Assembly (NCBI GenBank): GCA_902493155.1
Contig: CABUOE010000031.1
Span: 1-15,947 of the forward strand
Source of the DNA: an uncultured Eubacteriales bacterium
GTDB lineage: Bacteria > Bacillota > Clostridia > Oscillospirales > Ruminococcaceae
Direction of reading: 5' to 3'
DNA: 15,947 nt
In this document: piece after piece, positions 1-6,461 of the stretch
Numbering within the stretch: the stretch's first letter is position 1
Layout: every line of letters begins with the position of its first letter
Translations under genes and position numbers: made by a program
Notes under the pieces: model-generated
Databases searched by the model: none
Seen by the model: the letters and a program-made list of their open reading frames with translations, nothing else
Told to the model about the DNA's origin: nothing

Positions 1-577
1 GCTCCAAAAATACGATTTAAAGGCGTGGGGTTCGCATATTGGCCCGGATGCCTTTGCCAGTGAGTTGGACCAGATCGTTGCTTATCACAAAGAGCTGGGC
101 TGTACCAATGTCGGATTTTCCTCCATGTATTATGCGACTAAGGAACAACTGGAAGCTTCCCTTGCCCTTGTGAATGAAGTAAATGCGCGCCTAGCAAAAG
201 AGGGACTCACCCTGTATTTCCATAACCATTATTGGGATCATACACCCAACCGGCAAAACCAGATCCCCTTTTGGGAATTGGTGACCCGCACCGATATCAA
301 ATTTGAACTGGATACCTATTGGGCGTTTATGGGAGGGTTGGATCCGGTTACAATGATGGAATGGCTGAAAGACCGCATCGTATTTATTCATTTAAAGGAC
401 GGTGGCGGAAGATATGACGGGCGGTCGTTGGGCCAGGGCGCAGCCCCTGTCAGGAGAGTTCATAACAAAGCAAAAGAACTGGGAATTAGAATGATTGTAG
501 AAAGCGAAGGCTGCAATCCTACCGGTCCTGAGGAAGTAAAACGCTGCTACGATTATTTAATGAGCATTGGCGAATAG
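1..577 (+). CDS. Sugar phosphate isomerase/epimerase, xylose isomerase-like TIM barrel (5' partial)
   Basis: The reading frame is open from base 2 to the TAG at 575-577, so the N-terminal part lies left of the window and about 191 residues are visible. They fit the C-terminal two thirds of an AP-endonuclease-2/xylose isomerase-like TIM barrel (IolE, YcjR and hexulose-isomerase relatives). Family hallmarks seen are a strand ending FHNHYWD, an acidic strand FELDTYW, a strand ending IHLKDG, and a late strand carrying VESEG; in this family the conserved His, Glu and Asp bind a divalent metal and move protons on the sugar. The stop codon lies in the ribosome binding site of the next gene, a Gfo/Idh/MocA oxidoreductase, so the two are surely cotranscribed. 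Such pairs commonly act on keto-sugars, inositols or glycosides. The substrate cannot be read from the sequence. The TTG at 65 is internal, not a start. Confidence 0.85.
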   Translation, partial: LQKYDLKAWGSHIGPDAFASELDQIVAYHKELGCTNVGFSSMYYATKEQLEASLALVNEVNARLAKEGLTLYFHNHYWDHTPNRQNQIPFWELVTRTDIKFELDTYWAFMGGLDPVTMMEWLKDRIVFIHLKDGGGRYDGRSLGQGAAPVRRVHNKAKELGIRMIVESEGCNPTGPEEVKRCYDYLMSIGE

Positions 578-588
578 GAGGAAATCAC

Positions 589-1635
589 ATGAAAAAGAAT
601 GTTGCAGTTATCGGATACGGCGGAATGGGAGGTTGGCACGTAGAACATCTATTGAAGAGCGATGTAGCTAATCTGGCCGGTATCTTCGACATTAAGGAAG
701 AGCGTCAGCAGGCCGCTAGAGATAAGGGCATCCGCGCCTATGATTCTTTGGAGCAGCTTTTGGCGGATCCCACTATCGATATTGTCACTGTCGCCACACC
801 AAACGATGTACATCGGAAAATCGCAGTGCAGGCGCTGGCAGCTGGAAAAAATGTCATCAGTGAAAAGCCTGTCACTGTTTCTTCCGCCGACCTTCAGGCT
901 ATGATCGACGCCGCCAATCAATACGGCAAATTGTTCACCGTCCATCAAAATCGCCGTTGGGACGCGGATTTCCTTGCCATGAAGGAAATCTACGAGAGCG
1001 GCGTGTTGGGGGAGGTGTTCAGCATCGAATCCCGGGTACACGGTTCCCGCGGCATTCCCGGCGATTGGCGCGGAAAAAAGGAGTTCGGCGGAGGAATGAT
1101 GCTGGACTGGGGCGTACACCTCATCGACCAGGTTTTACAGATGGTCAAGGAAAAAATTGTTTCGATTTACGCTGTGATGGATCACGTCACCAATTACGAA
1201 GTAGACGACGGATTTAAAATGAACATCACATTTGAAGGTGGCAAAGTGGTTCACGTGGAAGTGGGAACCAGCAACTTTATCAATCTGCCCCGCTGGTATA
1301 TGCAGGGTACAAACGGGACTGCGATCATTAATGATTGGGATTTGAATGGCAAAATCGTCTGCTGTGAAAACTGGGACGAAAAGGATGTCATCCCGGTCAA
1401 GACGGCGGCGGGTCTCACCAAAACCATGGCGCCTAGAAAAGACGATACCATCGTCGAACATCCCGTCCCTCATCCGACACCGGATGTACATGATTTCTAC
1501 CGCAATGTCTGCAAAGCGGTGGACGGACTGGAACCCCAACTCATCACCCATCCTCAGATGATGCGGGTCATGAAGGTGATGGAAGCCTCGTTTGAGTCCG
1601 ATCGGCTGAATCAGGTAATCCCTTTTAAAGAATAA
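589..1635 (+). CDS. Gfo/Idh/MocA family NAD(P)-dependent sugar oxidoreductase
   Basis: This 348-residue protein has the usual family length. The N-terminal Rossmann fold begins with the dinucleotide loop GYGGMG (residues 9-14). The family EKP motif is at 92-94, with Lys93 as the expected catalytic lysine. The C-terminal alpha/beta substrate domain has the LDWGVHLID segment with Asp173 and His177, the usual catalytic pair. It should oxidise a sugar or polyol hydroxyl, or reduce the keto form, with NAD(P) in the cytoplasm. The ATG is set by an AGGAGG at 576-581 that overlaps the stop of the upstream isomerase, so the two are translationally close and probably work in one pathway. A terminator at 1806-1836 ends the unit. 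The partner isomerase favours a keto-sugar pathway, but the substrate is unknown. Confidence 0.93.
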   Translation: MKKNVAVIGYGGMGGWHVEHLLKSDVANLAGIFDIKEERQQAARDKGIRAYDSLEQLLADPTIDIVTVATPNDVHRKIAVQALAAGKNVISEKPVTVSSADLQAMIDAANQYGKLFTVHQNRRWDADFLAMKEIYESGVLGEVFSIESRVHGSRGIPGDWRGKKEFGGGMMLDWGVHLIDQVLQMVKEKIVSIYAVMDHVTNYEVDDGFKMNITFEGGKVVHVEVGTSNFINLPRWYMQGTNGTAIINDWDLNGKIVCCENWDEKDVIPVKTAAGLTKTMAPRKDDTIVEHPVPHPTPDVHDFYRNVCKAVDGLEPQLITHPQMMRVMKVMEASFESDRLNQVIPFKE

Positions 1636-1636
1636 T

Positions 1637-1690
1637 AAAAAAATAGCTATTCTACTCAACTATAGCGACTACGTCCTTTGCTATTTTTTG
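1637..1690 (+). other. Long-loop inverted repeat just after the oxidoreductase gene
   Basis: AAAAAATAGC (1638-1647) pairs perfectly with GCTATTTTTT (1680-1689), leaving a 32-nt loop. The right arm ends in six T. It could be a weak terminator or the outer stem of a folded RNA. The long AU-rich stem makes it much weaker than the hairpin at 1806-1836. Confidence 0.45.
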
Positions 1691-1741
1691 TTACGGCCAA
1701 GGTAGAAAATCTCCGATTTCCCTCTTGTAATAAAAAATAGT

Positions 1742-1784
1742 ATAGTTGCGGGCATGAAATGCCCGCAATTCGGATTGCAACTAT
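1742..1784 (+). other. Overlapping, mutually exclusive hairpins between genes
   Basis: TTGCGGGCAT (1746-1755) pairs with ATGCCCGCAA (1759-1768) around a GAA loop, a perfect 10-bp stem. The flanking ATAGTTGC (1742-1749) can instead pair with GCAACTAT (1777-1784). The right side can also form a small GCAAT-TCGG-ATTGC hairpin (1765-1778). These pairings compete for the same bases. There is no T-run directly after, so this is not a simple terminator. It lies between the oxidoreductase stop and the strong terminator. Confidence 0.5.
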
Positions 1785-1805
1785 TTATCAAATAAATAAA
1801 CGATG

Positions 1806-1836
1806 ACGCCCCGTTTTTCGGGGCGTTTAATTTTTT
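1806..1836 (+). terminator. Rho-independent terminator of the isomerase/oxidoreductase unit
   Basis: ACGCCCCG (1806-1813) and CGGGGCGT (1819-1826) form a GC-rich 8-bp stem with a TTTTT loop, followed by TTTAATTTTTT. It is the only strong terminator between the oxidoreductase gene and the next promoter at 1869. Confidence 0.9.
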
Positions 1837-1868
1837 AGAAGTATTATTTTGTCATTATAAAATGAATA

Positions 1869-1897
1869 TTGAAATTTATTGTCAAACGAGGTATAAT
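1869..1897 (+). promoter_or_regulatory. Sigma-A promoter of the BTAD regulator gene
   Basis: TTGAAA (1869-1874) and TATAAT (1892-1897) are separated by exactly 17 bp, close to consensus. Transcription would start near 1904 and give a leader of about 145 nt before the ATG at 2050. Apart from this promoter, nothing recognisable was seen between 1837 and 2049. Confidence 0.75.
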
Positions 1898-2049
1898 TTA
1901 AACGATATCCTAAAAAGAAGGAACTTCTTTTTTGATAATCATATTTTAACATTTGTGATACAATGTTTGGAGCGGCGGCCATTCCTCTTATTTGTCATTG
2001 ATCGGCTTTCAAATTTTTGCTTCCAATCATTCGGAAAGGCGGTTACTTC

Positions 2050-3264
2050 ATGCTTCTGGATGCTTCGCCGGCGGATAACTGTGAAATACAGCTGTTGGGC
2101 GGGTTTAAAATCATCTATAAAGGTCACGAAATTTCAGACGCATCTGTCCGTACCAAAAAGGCATGGATGCTGATACAATACCTGATCGTGAATCGCAACA
2201 ACGCTATTTCAGTCGATGATCTTGTCTCCGACATCTGGGGACAGGAAGAAAGTCGCGACCCATTAAACGTTTTGAAAAACCTGGTATACCGCGCTAGAAA
2301 CATTTTAAAGGATTTATGTCCGGATGAAGAAACCGAACTCATTTTGTATTCCAAGGACACCTATCTCTGGAATTCGTCTATTCCTTGGAAAGTCGATACG
2401 GAAAATTTCGAAAAGTGCATTCGCCAAGCAGAAAAGATCGAATATGACAACGATAAGATTGCGGCTTATCATGAAGCGTTTCGTCTCTATAAGGGTGAGT
2501 TTCTTCCCAAGTCCGCATATTGTGACTGGGTGCTTCAGAAAAGTACATACTATGCAACGCTTTTTGTAACCTGTACCATAAAACTGTGTAAACTGCTGGA
2601 ACAACAGAAAGATTTTGATGAGATCATTCACATCTGTGAACGTGCCGTGGATATTTATGCGTATGAAGAAAAACTGCACGAACAACTTCTTAAAGCCTAC
2701 ATTGCTTCTGGTCGTTTCAGCAAAGCCCTTTCCCACTATAACTATATTTCCAAGCTGTTTTACAACAAAATGGGTGTTTGCCTTTCCGATGGGATCAAGG
2801 CGCTGTATCAGAAAATCATCAGCAGAATTAGTGCCATTGAAATGGATCTTTCGCTGATTTGCGAGGATCTCAACGAATCCGGCCAGCAGAAACAAGCTTT
2901 TTTCTGTGATTATGAGATCTTCAAAAACTTCTATCAGATGCAGGCGGCAGCAATGTCTCTAACCGAGCAGTCTATCAATATTGCTCTGCTTACTTTGAGT
3001 GGCGTGGATCAGTCGATTCCTGAAAATGATGTTTTAAAGTCGTCGATGCAGCTTCTGAAGGAAACCATCCTTGCAAATTTGAGGTGCGTCGATGTGGTAT
3101 CTGCTTTCAGCAGCATCCAGTTTGTTCTAATGCTGCCCAGTACCACCTATGAAAATGCCCAGATGATCTGCCAGCAGATTATAGATAAATTTCATGACAA
3201 AGACACTTCGAAACAGGTTGAAGTCGCAGCAAACGTCCGTCCGCTGAAACCAATTGATTTGTAA
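2050..3264 (+). CDS. BTAD-domain transcriptional regulator with degenerate GGDEF-like C-terminus
   Basis: This 404-residue protein is built of three parts. Residues about 11-90 form an OmpR/SARP-type winged helix: a short beta-sheet (IQLLGGFKIIYKG), then helices with AWMLIQYLIVN and the recognition-helix region LKNLVYRARNIL. Residues about 95-240 are a BTAD helical repeat region (AFRLYKGEFLP, AVDIYAYEEKLHEQLLKAYIASG). Residues about 280-400 resemble a GGDEF domain by pattern, but SSIQF (354-358) stands where GGDEF would be, so no cyclase activity is expected. It should bind DNA and sense an unknown signal. The ATG at 2050 is preferred because AAAGGCGG lies 7 nt upstream; a TTG at 2017 has no such site. 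It has its own promoter and terminator. Targets are unknown; the flanking sugar and importer operons are the obvious candidates. Confidence is high for the winged helix and BTAD, lower for the GGDEF relation. Confidence 0.85.
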   Translation: MLLDASPADNCEIQLLGGFKIIYKGHEISDASVRTKKAWMLIQYLIVNRNNAISVDDLVSDIWGQEESRDPLNVLKNLVYRARNILKDLCPDEETELILYSKDTYLWNSSIPWKVDTENFEKCIRQAEKIEYDNDKIAAYHEAFRLYKGEFLPKSAYCDWVLQKSTYYATLFVTCTIKLCKLLEQQKDFDEIIHICERAVDIYAYEEKLHEQLLKAYIASGRFSKALSHYNYISKLFYNKMGVCLSDGIKALYQKIISRISAIEMDLSLICEDLNESGQQKQAFFCDYEIFKNFYQMQAAAMSLTEQSINIALLTLSGVDQSIPENDVLKSSMQLLKETILANLRCVDVVSAFSSIQFVLMLPSTTYENAQMICQQIIDKFHDKDTSKQVEVAANVRPLKPIDL

Positions 3265-3275
3265 ATTCTGTCTGG

Positions 3276-3311
3276 AAAGGGCTGCTTTTTAAGAGCAGCC
3301 CTTTCTTTTTT
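3276..3311 (+). terminator. Rho-independent terminator of the BTAD regulator gene
   Basis: AAAGGGCTGCT (3276-3286) pairs perfectly with AGCAGCCCTTT (3294-3304) around a 7-nt loop and is followed by C and six T. It begins 11 nt after the TAA. Confidence 0.92.
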
Positions 3312-3352
3312 GCAAATTTTTTGCATTGTTTACCGAATTACCTCTTTACCTA

Positions 3353-3381
3353 TTTACTAAATTAAAATATCATGCTATAAT
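3353..3381 (+). promoter_or_regulatory. Sigma-A promoter of the amino acid importer operon
   Basis: TTTACT (3353-3358) and TATAAT (3376-3381) are spaced by 17 bp. The -35 matches consensus at four of six positions. The start point would be near 3388, leaving a leader of about 360 nt before the binding protein gene. Confidence 0.65.
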
Positions 3382-3749
3382 ATCTACAATTGGTACAAAA
3401 AGTGTGTCATGTTTCCATAGCGCAAAAGCTTTATATAACAAATCTTTTCTGCGGATGATTATCGCCATGTTTATGCAGCTTTCACGCCTTGAAAAGTGGT
3501 GTGCTGCAGATATGGTGTTGTCTGGTCGTTTGAACAGCGCCTTCATTCCGCTACTGCGAGAACTGTGGGACACGATACCATTTTGTATCTCTGTTGGGAC
3601 AGCTCTTTCACAGAAAAGCCTACTCCGTGCAAAAACGATTGCGTTTGAGGCGTTATTTGAACGGGATTGATCGGGAAAGTGTATGTGGCCGTTCCATTTG
3701 AGGCGTCAAGTTGGCGCCTAACAAATTTTTGAAAGATTGGTGATTGACA
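3382..3749 (+). other. Long 5' leader of the importer operon, no confident gene
   Basis: About 360 nt separate the promoter from the first importer gene. No known riboswitch or T-box signature was recognised; in particular there is no T-box GGTGG-type antiterminator sequence. Near its end AGGCGTCAA (3701-3709) pairs with TTGGCGCCT (3711-3719), allowing one G-U; the innermost pairs must open to give a small loop. Seven nt later comes a short T-run (3726-3730). This could be a weak attenuator or a structure near the ribosome binding site. An open frame here (3326-3670) has no convincing start signal or recognisable protein. Confidence 0.45.
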
Positions 3750-4553
3750 ATGAAGAAAAGTCTCGCTTTGCTGACAGCTCTGGTTATGGCAGTAGGATTT
3801 ACCCTGACAGGCTGCGGCGACAAAAAAGAAGATACCTCTCTGGCTGACGTACAGGCGAAAGGTGAACTGGTCATGGGCCTCGATGATTCTTTCCCTCCCA
3901 TGGGATTTCGGGATGAGGATCAAAATATTGTCGGTTTCGACGTGGATGTAGCAAAGGAAGTAGCGGCTAAATTAGGCGTGGAACTGAAGCTTCAGCCGAT
4001 CGACTGGAACTCCAAAGAGCAGGAACTGAGCACTGGCAACGTGGACTGCCTCTGGAACGGCTTTACCAAAACCGAAAAACGGGAAAAAGAGATGAACCTC
4101 TCCGATCCCTACATGAAAAACACCCAGGTCGTCGTGGTTTTGGCCGACAGCGATATCAACAACATTGCTGACTTGGCGGGCAAAGTGGTCGATGTGCAGA
4201 GCGGCTCTTCCGCGGAGTTGGCCATTGACAACATGCCCGACTTTAAAGACAGTGTCAAAGAGCTGGTTACCATTTCCGACAACGTAAAAGCCATGATGGA
4301 TTTGGGTATCGCCGGCGCGGATGCTGTTGTCATGGATGAAGTCGTCGCCCGGTACTATATGGAGAAAGATCCCGGCACCTACCGTTTATTGGACGAATCT
4401 TTGGCGGACGAAGAGTATGTCATCGGTTTTGAAAAGAATGCTCAGAGCCTTCGCGATGAAGTCCAGAAGTGCTTGAAAGAACTGGCCGAGGACGGAACCT
4501 TGGCTGAGATTTCCACCAAATGGTTTGGTGCGGATATCACCACCGTTAAATAA
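3750..4553 (+). CDS. Polar amino acid ABC transporter substrate-binding lipoprotein
   Basis: This 267-residue protein begins with a lipoprotein signal: MKK, a hydrophobic stretch and the lipobox LTGC with the lipidated Cys22. It should sit on the outer face of the cytoplasmic membrane. The body is a type-3 periplasmic-binding fold (SBP_bac_3): the GLDDSFPPMGF start of lobe 1, VGFDVDVAKEVA, WNGFTKTEKREKEMNLSDPY, and a second lobe with VDVQSGSSAE, as in glutamine, histidine and cystine binders. It captures a polar amino acid and passes it to the permease and ATPase encoded next. The ATG at 3750 is chosen because it gives a clean signal peptide; the preceding GGTGA is a weak ribosome binding site, and a TTG six bases upstream adds only two residues. 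A hairpin at 4580-4615 separates it from the permease gene. The exact ligand is not predictable here. Confidence 0.93.
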   Translation: MKKSLALLTALVMAVGFTLTGCGDKKEDTSLADVQAKGELVMGLDDSFPPMGFRDEDQNIVGFDVDVAKEVAAKLGVELKLQPIDWNSKEQELSTGNVDCLWNGFTKTEKREKEMNLSDPYMKNTQVVVVLADSDINNIADLAGKVVDVQSGSSAELAIDNMPDFKDSVKELVTISDNVKAMMDLGIAGADAVVMDEVVARYYMEKDPGTYRLLDESLADEEYVIGFEKNAQSLRDEVQKCLKELAEDGTLAEISTKWFGADITTVK

Positions 4554-4579
4554 GATTTTGTTACTGGTACCCGATTTTC

Positions 4580-4615
4580 AATTGCAGCAGACAGTGCACG
4601 CCGTCTGCTGCAATT
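4580..4615 (+). other. Strong intercistronic hairpin after the binding protein gene
   Basis: AATTGCAGCAGAC (4580-4592) pairs perfectly with GTCTGCTGCAATT (4603-4615) over 13 bp with a 10-nt loop. No T-run follows, so it is unlikely to be an efficient terminator. Its place, 26 nt after the binding protein stop, fits a 3' mRNA-protecting stem or partial terminator that would leave more binding protein than permease. Confidence 0.7.
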
Positions 4616-4672
4616 ATGTCGTTAAAAGGGTTTTGGCGCCAAAGATGGCGGAGTAATTTAGGAGGAAAAAAC

Positions 4673-5323
4673 GTGGAATTCAATACGCTGTTGAAACTGA
4701 TTCCCCAAATGCTGGAAGCATCTCTGGTGACGTTGCAGGTGTTTTTTCTCACGCTCATATTGTCTATTCCGTTGGGATTTATTGTCTGCTTTGGGCGCAT
4801 GTCCAAAAATATCGTCGTCCGGAAAGTGATTGAGTTTTATCTGCTCATCATGAGGGGAACCCCTCTGATTTTGCAGCTGATTTTCTTCTATTTCGCTCCC
4901 AGCAAGCTGTTCGGTATCGCCATTCCTCGCTTTTGGGCAGCGATCCTCGCTTTTGTCCTCAACTATGCGGCGTACTTCTGTGAAATTTTCCGCAGCGGCA
5001 TCGAATCCATCCCCGTCGGTCAGAAAGAGGCGGCGACGATCCTCGGGTTTACAAAAATCCAGACCTTTTTTCACATTTCCCTTCCCCAGGTCATCAAGCG
5101 TATTTTGCCGCCTATGGGCAGCGAGTGTATGACGCTTGTAAAGGATACGGCCCTTGCTCAGACCATCGGCGTGGCGGAGATGTTCCGCCTGGCTCAGACG
5201 GCTACCACCCGGGAATTCTCCATTGTACCCATCTTCGTGGCGGGTATTTTCTATCTGATTATGAACGGCGTGGTTTCTGTCTGCTTCACCCATATGGAAA
5301 AACGTCTCAGCTACTACGATTGA
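4673..5323 (+). CDS. Polar amino acid ABC transporter permease
   Basis: This 216-residue membrane protein belongs to the His/Glu/Gln permease family. It is strongly hydrophobic, with about five membrane segments, beginning with a TLQVFFLTLILSIPLGF helix. The cytoplasmic coupling loop carries the EAA signature (VGQKEAATILG, EAA at residues 119-121) that docks on the ATPase. The start is the GTG at 4673, preceded by a perfect AGGAGG at 4660-4665 with 7-nt spacing; the in-frame ATG at 4616 lies inside the intercistronic hairpin and has no such site. The single permease presumably forms a homodimer. It is 16 nt upstream of the ATPase gene and shares its operon. Its terminator lies after the ATPase gene. 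Confidence 0.94.
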   Translation: MEFNTLLKLIPQMLEASLVTLQVFFLTLILSIPLGFIVCFGRMSKNIVVRKVIEFYLLIMRGTPLILQLIFFYFAPSKLFGIAIPRFWAAILAFVLNYAAYFCEIFRSGIESIPVGQKEAATILGFTKIQTFFHISLPQVIKRILPPMGSECMTLVKDTALAQTIGVAEMFRLAQTATTREFSIVPIFVAGIFYLIMNGVVSVCFTHMEKRLSYYD

Positions 5324-5339
5324 GAAAGGGGAAAAGGAC

Positions 5340-6176
5340 ATGAGCGTTTTATCTGTAAAAAACGTCAAGAAGAGCTTTGGCGATTTGGAAGTTATCAAGG
5401 ACATCTCCTTCTCTCTGGAGGATGGCGAAGTATTGGCGATTATCGGCCCGTCCGGTTCTGGTAAGTCCACCTTGCTTAGATGCATCAACATGCTGGAGAC
5501 GGTGGACGGCGGAGAAATTTCTATTTGCGGGGATTTGCTGGTCTCCGATTCTCAGCCGGAAGAGGCGCCGGAGGATAGCGACGATTCTAAGCCGAAAAGT
5601 TCTCAGAAAAACAAAGCAAAAACGGTGAGAAAACCGGTTTACGCTCCCAAAGACCAATTGCGGAAAATCCGCCTGAACACCGGACTGGTGTTCCAAAATT
5701 ACAACCTGTTCCCCCATTTTTCTGTCTTGCGGAATATCACCGAGGCCCCTATTCGAGTCACCGGGATGGACAAGGAAGCAGCGCAGGAAGTCGCCCGGAA
5801 ACTGCTCCAAAAGATGGGCCTTTCCGGCAAAGAAGACGCCTATCCCTGCCAACTGTCCGGCGGACAAGCGCAGCGGGTCTCCATCGCTCGCGCCATGGCA
5901 CTGAACCCGAAGATTTTGTTCTTTGACGAACCCACCTCGGCTCTTGATCCAGAGCTGACCGGTGAGATTTTGAAGGTCATCAAGGAATTAGCTGCGGAAA
6001 AGATGACTATGGTCATCGTCACTCACGAAATGGCTTTTGCGAGAGAGGTGGCTGACCGGGTCATCTTTATGGATCAGGGCGTCATCGTCGACGAGGGAAC
6101 GCCGGAAGTGCTCTTTACCTCTGATCATCCTCGCACCAGAGAATTTTTGGGTAATTATTATCAGTCTTCCCTGTAA
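5340..6176 (+). CDS. Amino acid ABC transporter ATP-binding protein with charged insertion
   Basis: This 278-residue ATPase energises the importer. All functional motifs are present: Walker A GPSGSGKST (36-44), Q-loop Gln119 in VFQNYNLFPH, signature LSGGQ (172-176), Walker B ILFFDE (192-197), D-loop SALD and H-loop His228. GlnQ/HisP-type ATPases are usually about 240 residues; the excess lies between Walker A and the Q-loop, where residues about 69-100 form a low-complexity run that is acidic first (E74, E75, E78, D79, D81, D82) and then lysine-rich. The reading frame is intact through it. The ATG follows AAAGGGG at 5325-5331. It ends the operon, right before a terminator. Polar amino acid transport is inferred from the operon and from the sequence family. 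Confidence 0.94.
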   Translation: MSVLSVKNVKKSFGDLEVIKDISFSLEDGEVLAIIGPSGSGKSTLLRCINMLETVDGGEISICGDLLVSDSQPEEAPEDSDDSKPKSSQKNKAKTVRKPVYAPKDQLRKIRLNTGLVFQNYNLFPHFSVLRNITEAPIRVTGMDKEAAQEVARKLLQKMGLSGKEDAYPCQLSGGQAQRVSIARAMALNPKILFFDEPTSALDPELTGEILKVIKELAAEKMTMVIVTHEMAFAREVADRVIFMDQGVIVDEGTPEVLFTSDHPRTREFLGNYYQSSL

Positions 6177-6211
6177 AAATACTGGATACCGGGCGGTATC
6201 CAGTATTTTTT
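6175..6211 (+). terminator. Rho-independent terminator of the ABC importer operon
   Basis: A perfect 16-bp stem (6175-6190 with 6195-6210; core TACTGGATACC) has a GGGC loop and ends in six T. The stem starts inside the TAA stop codon of the ATPase gene. Its A/T flanks make it usable in both directions. Confidence 0.93.
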
Positions 6212-6223
6212 GTTTGACAACAT

Positions 6224-6255
6224 AAAAACACCGCAGCAATCGCTGCGGTGTTTTT
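6224..6255 (-). terminator. Terminator of the tRNA-Val gene, probably bidirectional
   Basis: AAAAACACCGCAGC (6224-6237) pairs perfectly with GCTGCGGTGTTTTT (6242-6255), a 14-bp stem with a 4-nt loop. On the minus strand it follows the tRNA 3' end by 6 nt and closes with five T. It also forms a second barrier to readthrough from the importer operon. Confidence 0.88.
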
Positions 6256-6261
6256 CGGTTC

Positions 6262-6338
6262 TGGTGAGGATAAGTGGACTTGAACCACCGACCCCCTGCA
6301 TGTCAAGCAGGTACTCTAACCAGCTGAGCTATACCCTC
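6262..6338 (-). tRNA. tRNA-Val (anticodon GAC), CCA encoded
   Basis: The 77-nt cloverleaf is complete. The acceptor stem pairs GAGGGTA with TATCCTC (one G-U), followed by discriminator A and an encoded CCA. The D arm has AGCTCAGCTGGTTAGAG, the T arm GGTGG-TTCAAGT-CCACT. The anticodon stem CCTGC/GCAGG encloses the loop TTGACAT, giving anticodon GAC (plus-strand bases 6302-6304), which reads GTC and GTT-type valine codons. It is a single-gene unit with its own promoter and terminator. Confidence 0.97.
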
Positions 6339-6359
6339 TCATTTGCTGAACCGACGTTT

Positions 6360-6388
6360 ATTATACTATAGCTTGGGCAAAATGTCAA
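6360..6388 (-). promoter_or_regulatory. Consensus sigma-A promoter of tRNA-Val
   Basis: On the minus strand a perfect TTGACA (6383-6388) and a perfect TATAAT (6360-6365) are separated by 17 bp, as expected for a highly expressed stable RNA. Transcription would start near 6353, about 15 nt before the mature 5' end. Confidence 0.9.
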
Positions 6389-6409
6389 GGAAATTTTGTA
6401 AAAATATCA

Positions 6410-6444
6410 AAAAGCCGGGAGGTTTTTTAAACTTCCCGGCTTTT
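6410..6444 (-). terminator. Rho-independent terminator of the uracil permease gene
   Basis: AAAAGCCGGGA (6410-6420) pairs with TCCCGGCTTTT (6434-6444) and the stem continues inward through one G-U to a TTT loop. On the minus strand it follows the permease stop by 17 nt and ends in five T. Confidence 0.92.
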
Positions 6445-6461
6445 GTGGTAAATCGACAGCC

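Noticed and set aside
1862..2173. Open frame of 103 codons over the regulator promoter
   Set aside because: It starts upstream of the -35 box, runs through the promoter and into the regulator gene in another frame, and has no ribosome binding site.
3326..3670. Open frame of 114 codons in the importer leader
   Set aside because: Its ATG lies upstream of the TATAAT promoter, no ribosome binding site precedes it, and the translation resembles no family I know. It is more likely a chance frame in leader RNA.
4616..4672. ATG at 4616 as start of the ABC permease
   Set aside because: It lies at the edge of the intercistronic hairpin without a ribosome binding site, while the GTG at 4673 has a perfect AGGAGG and gives a normal family N-terminus.
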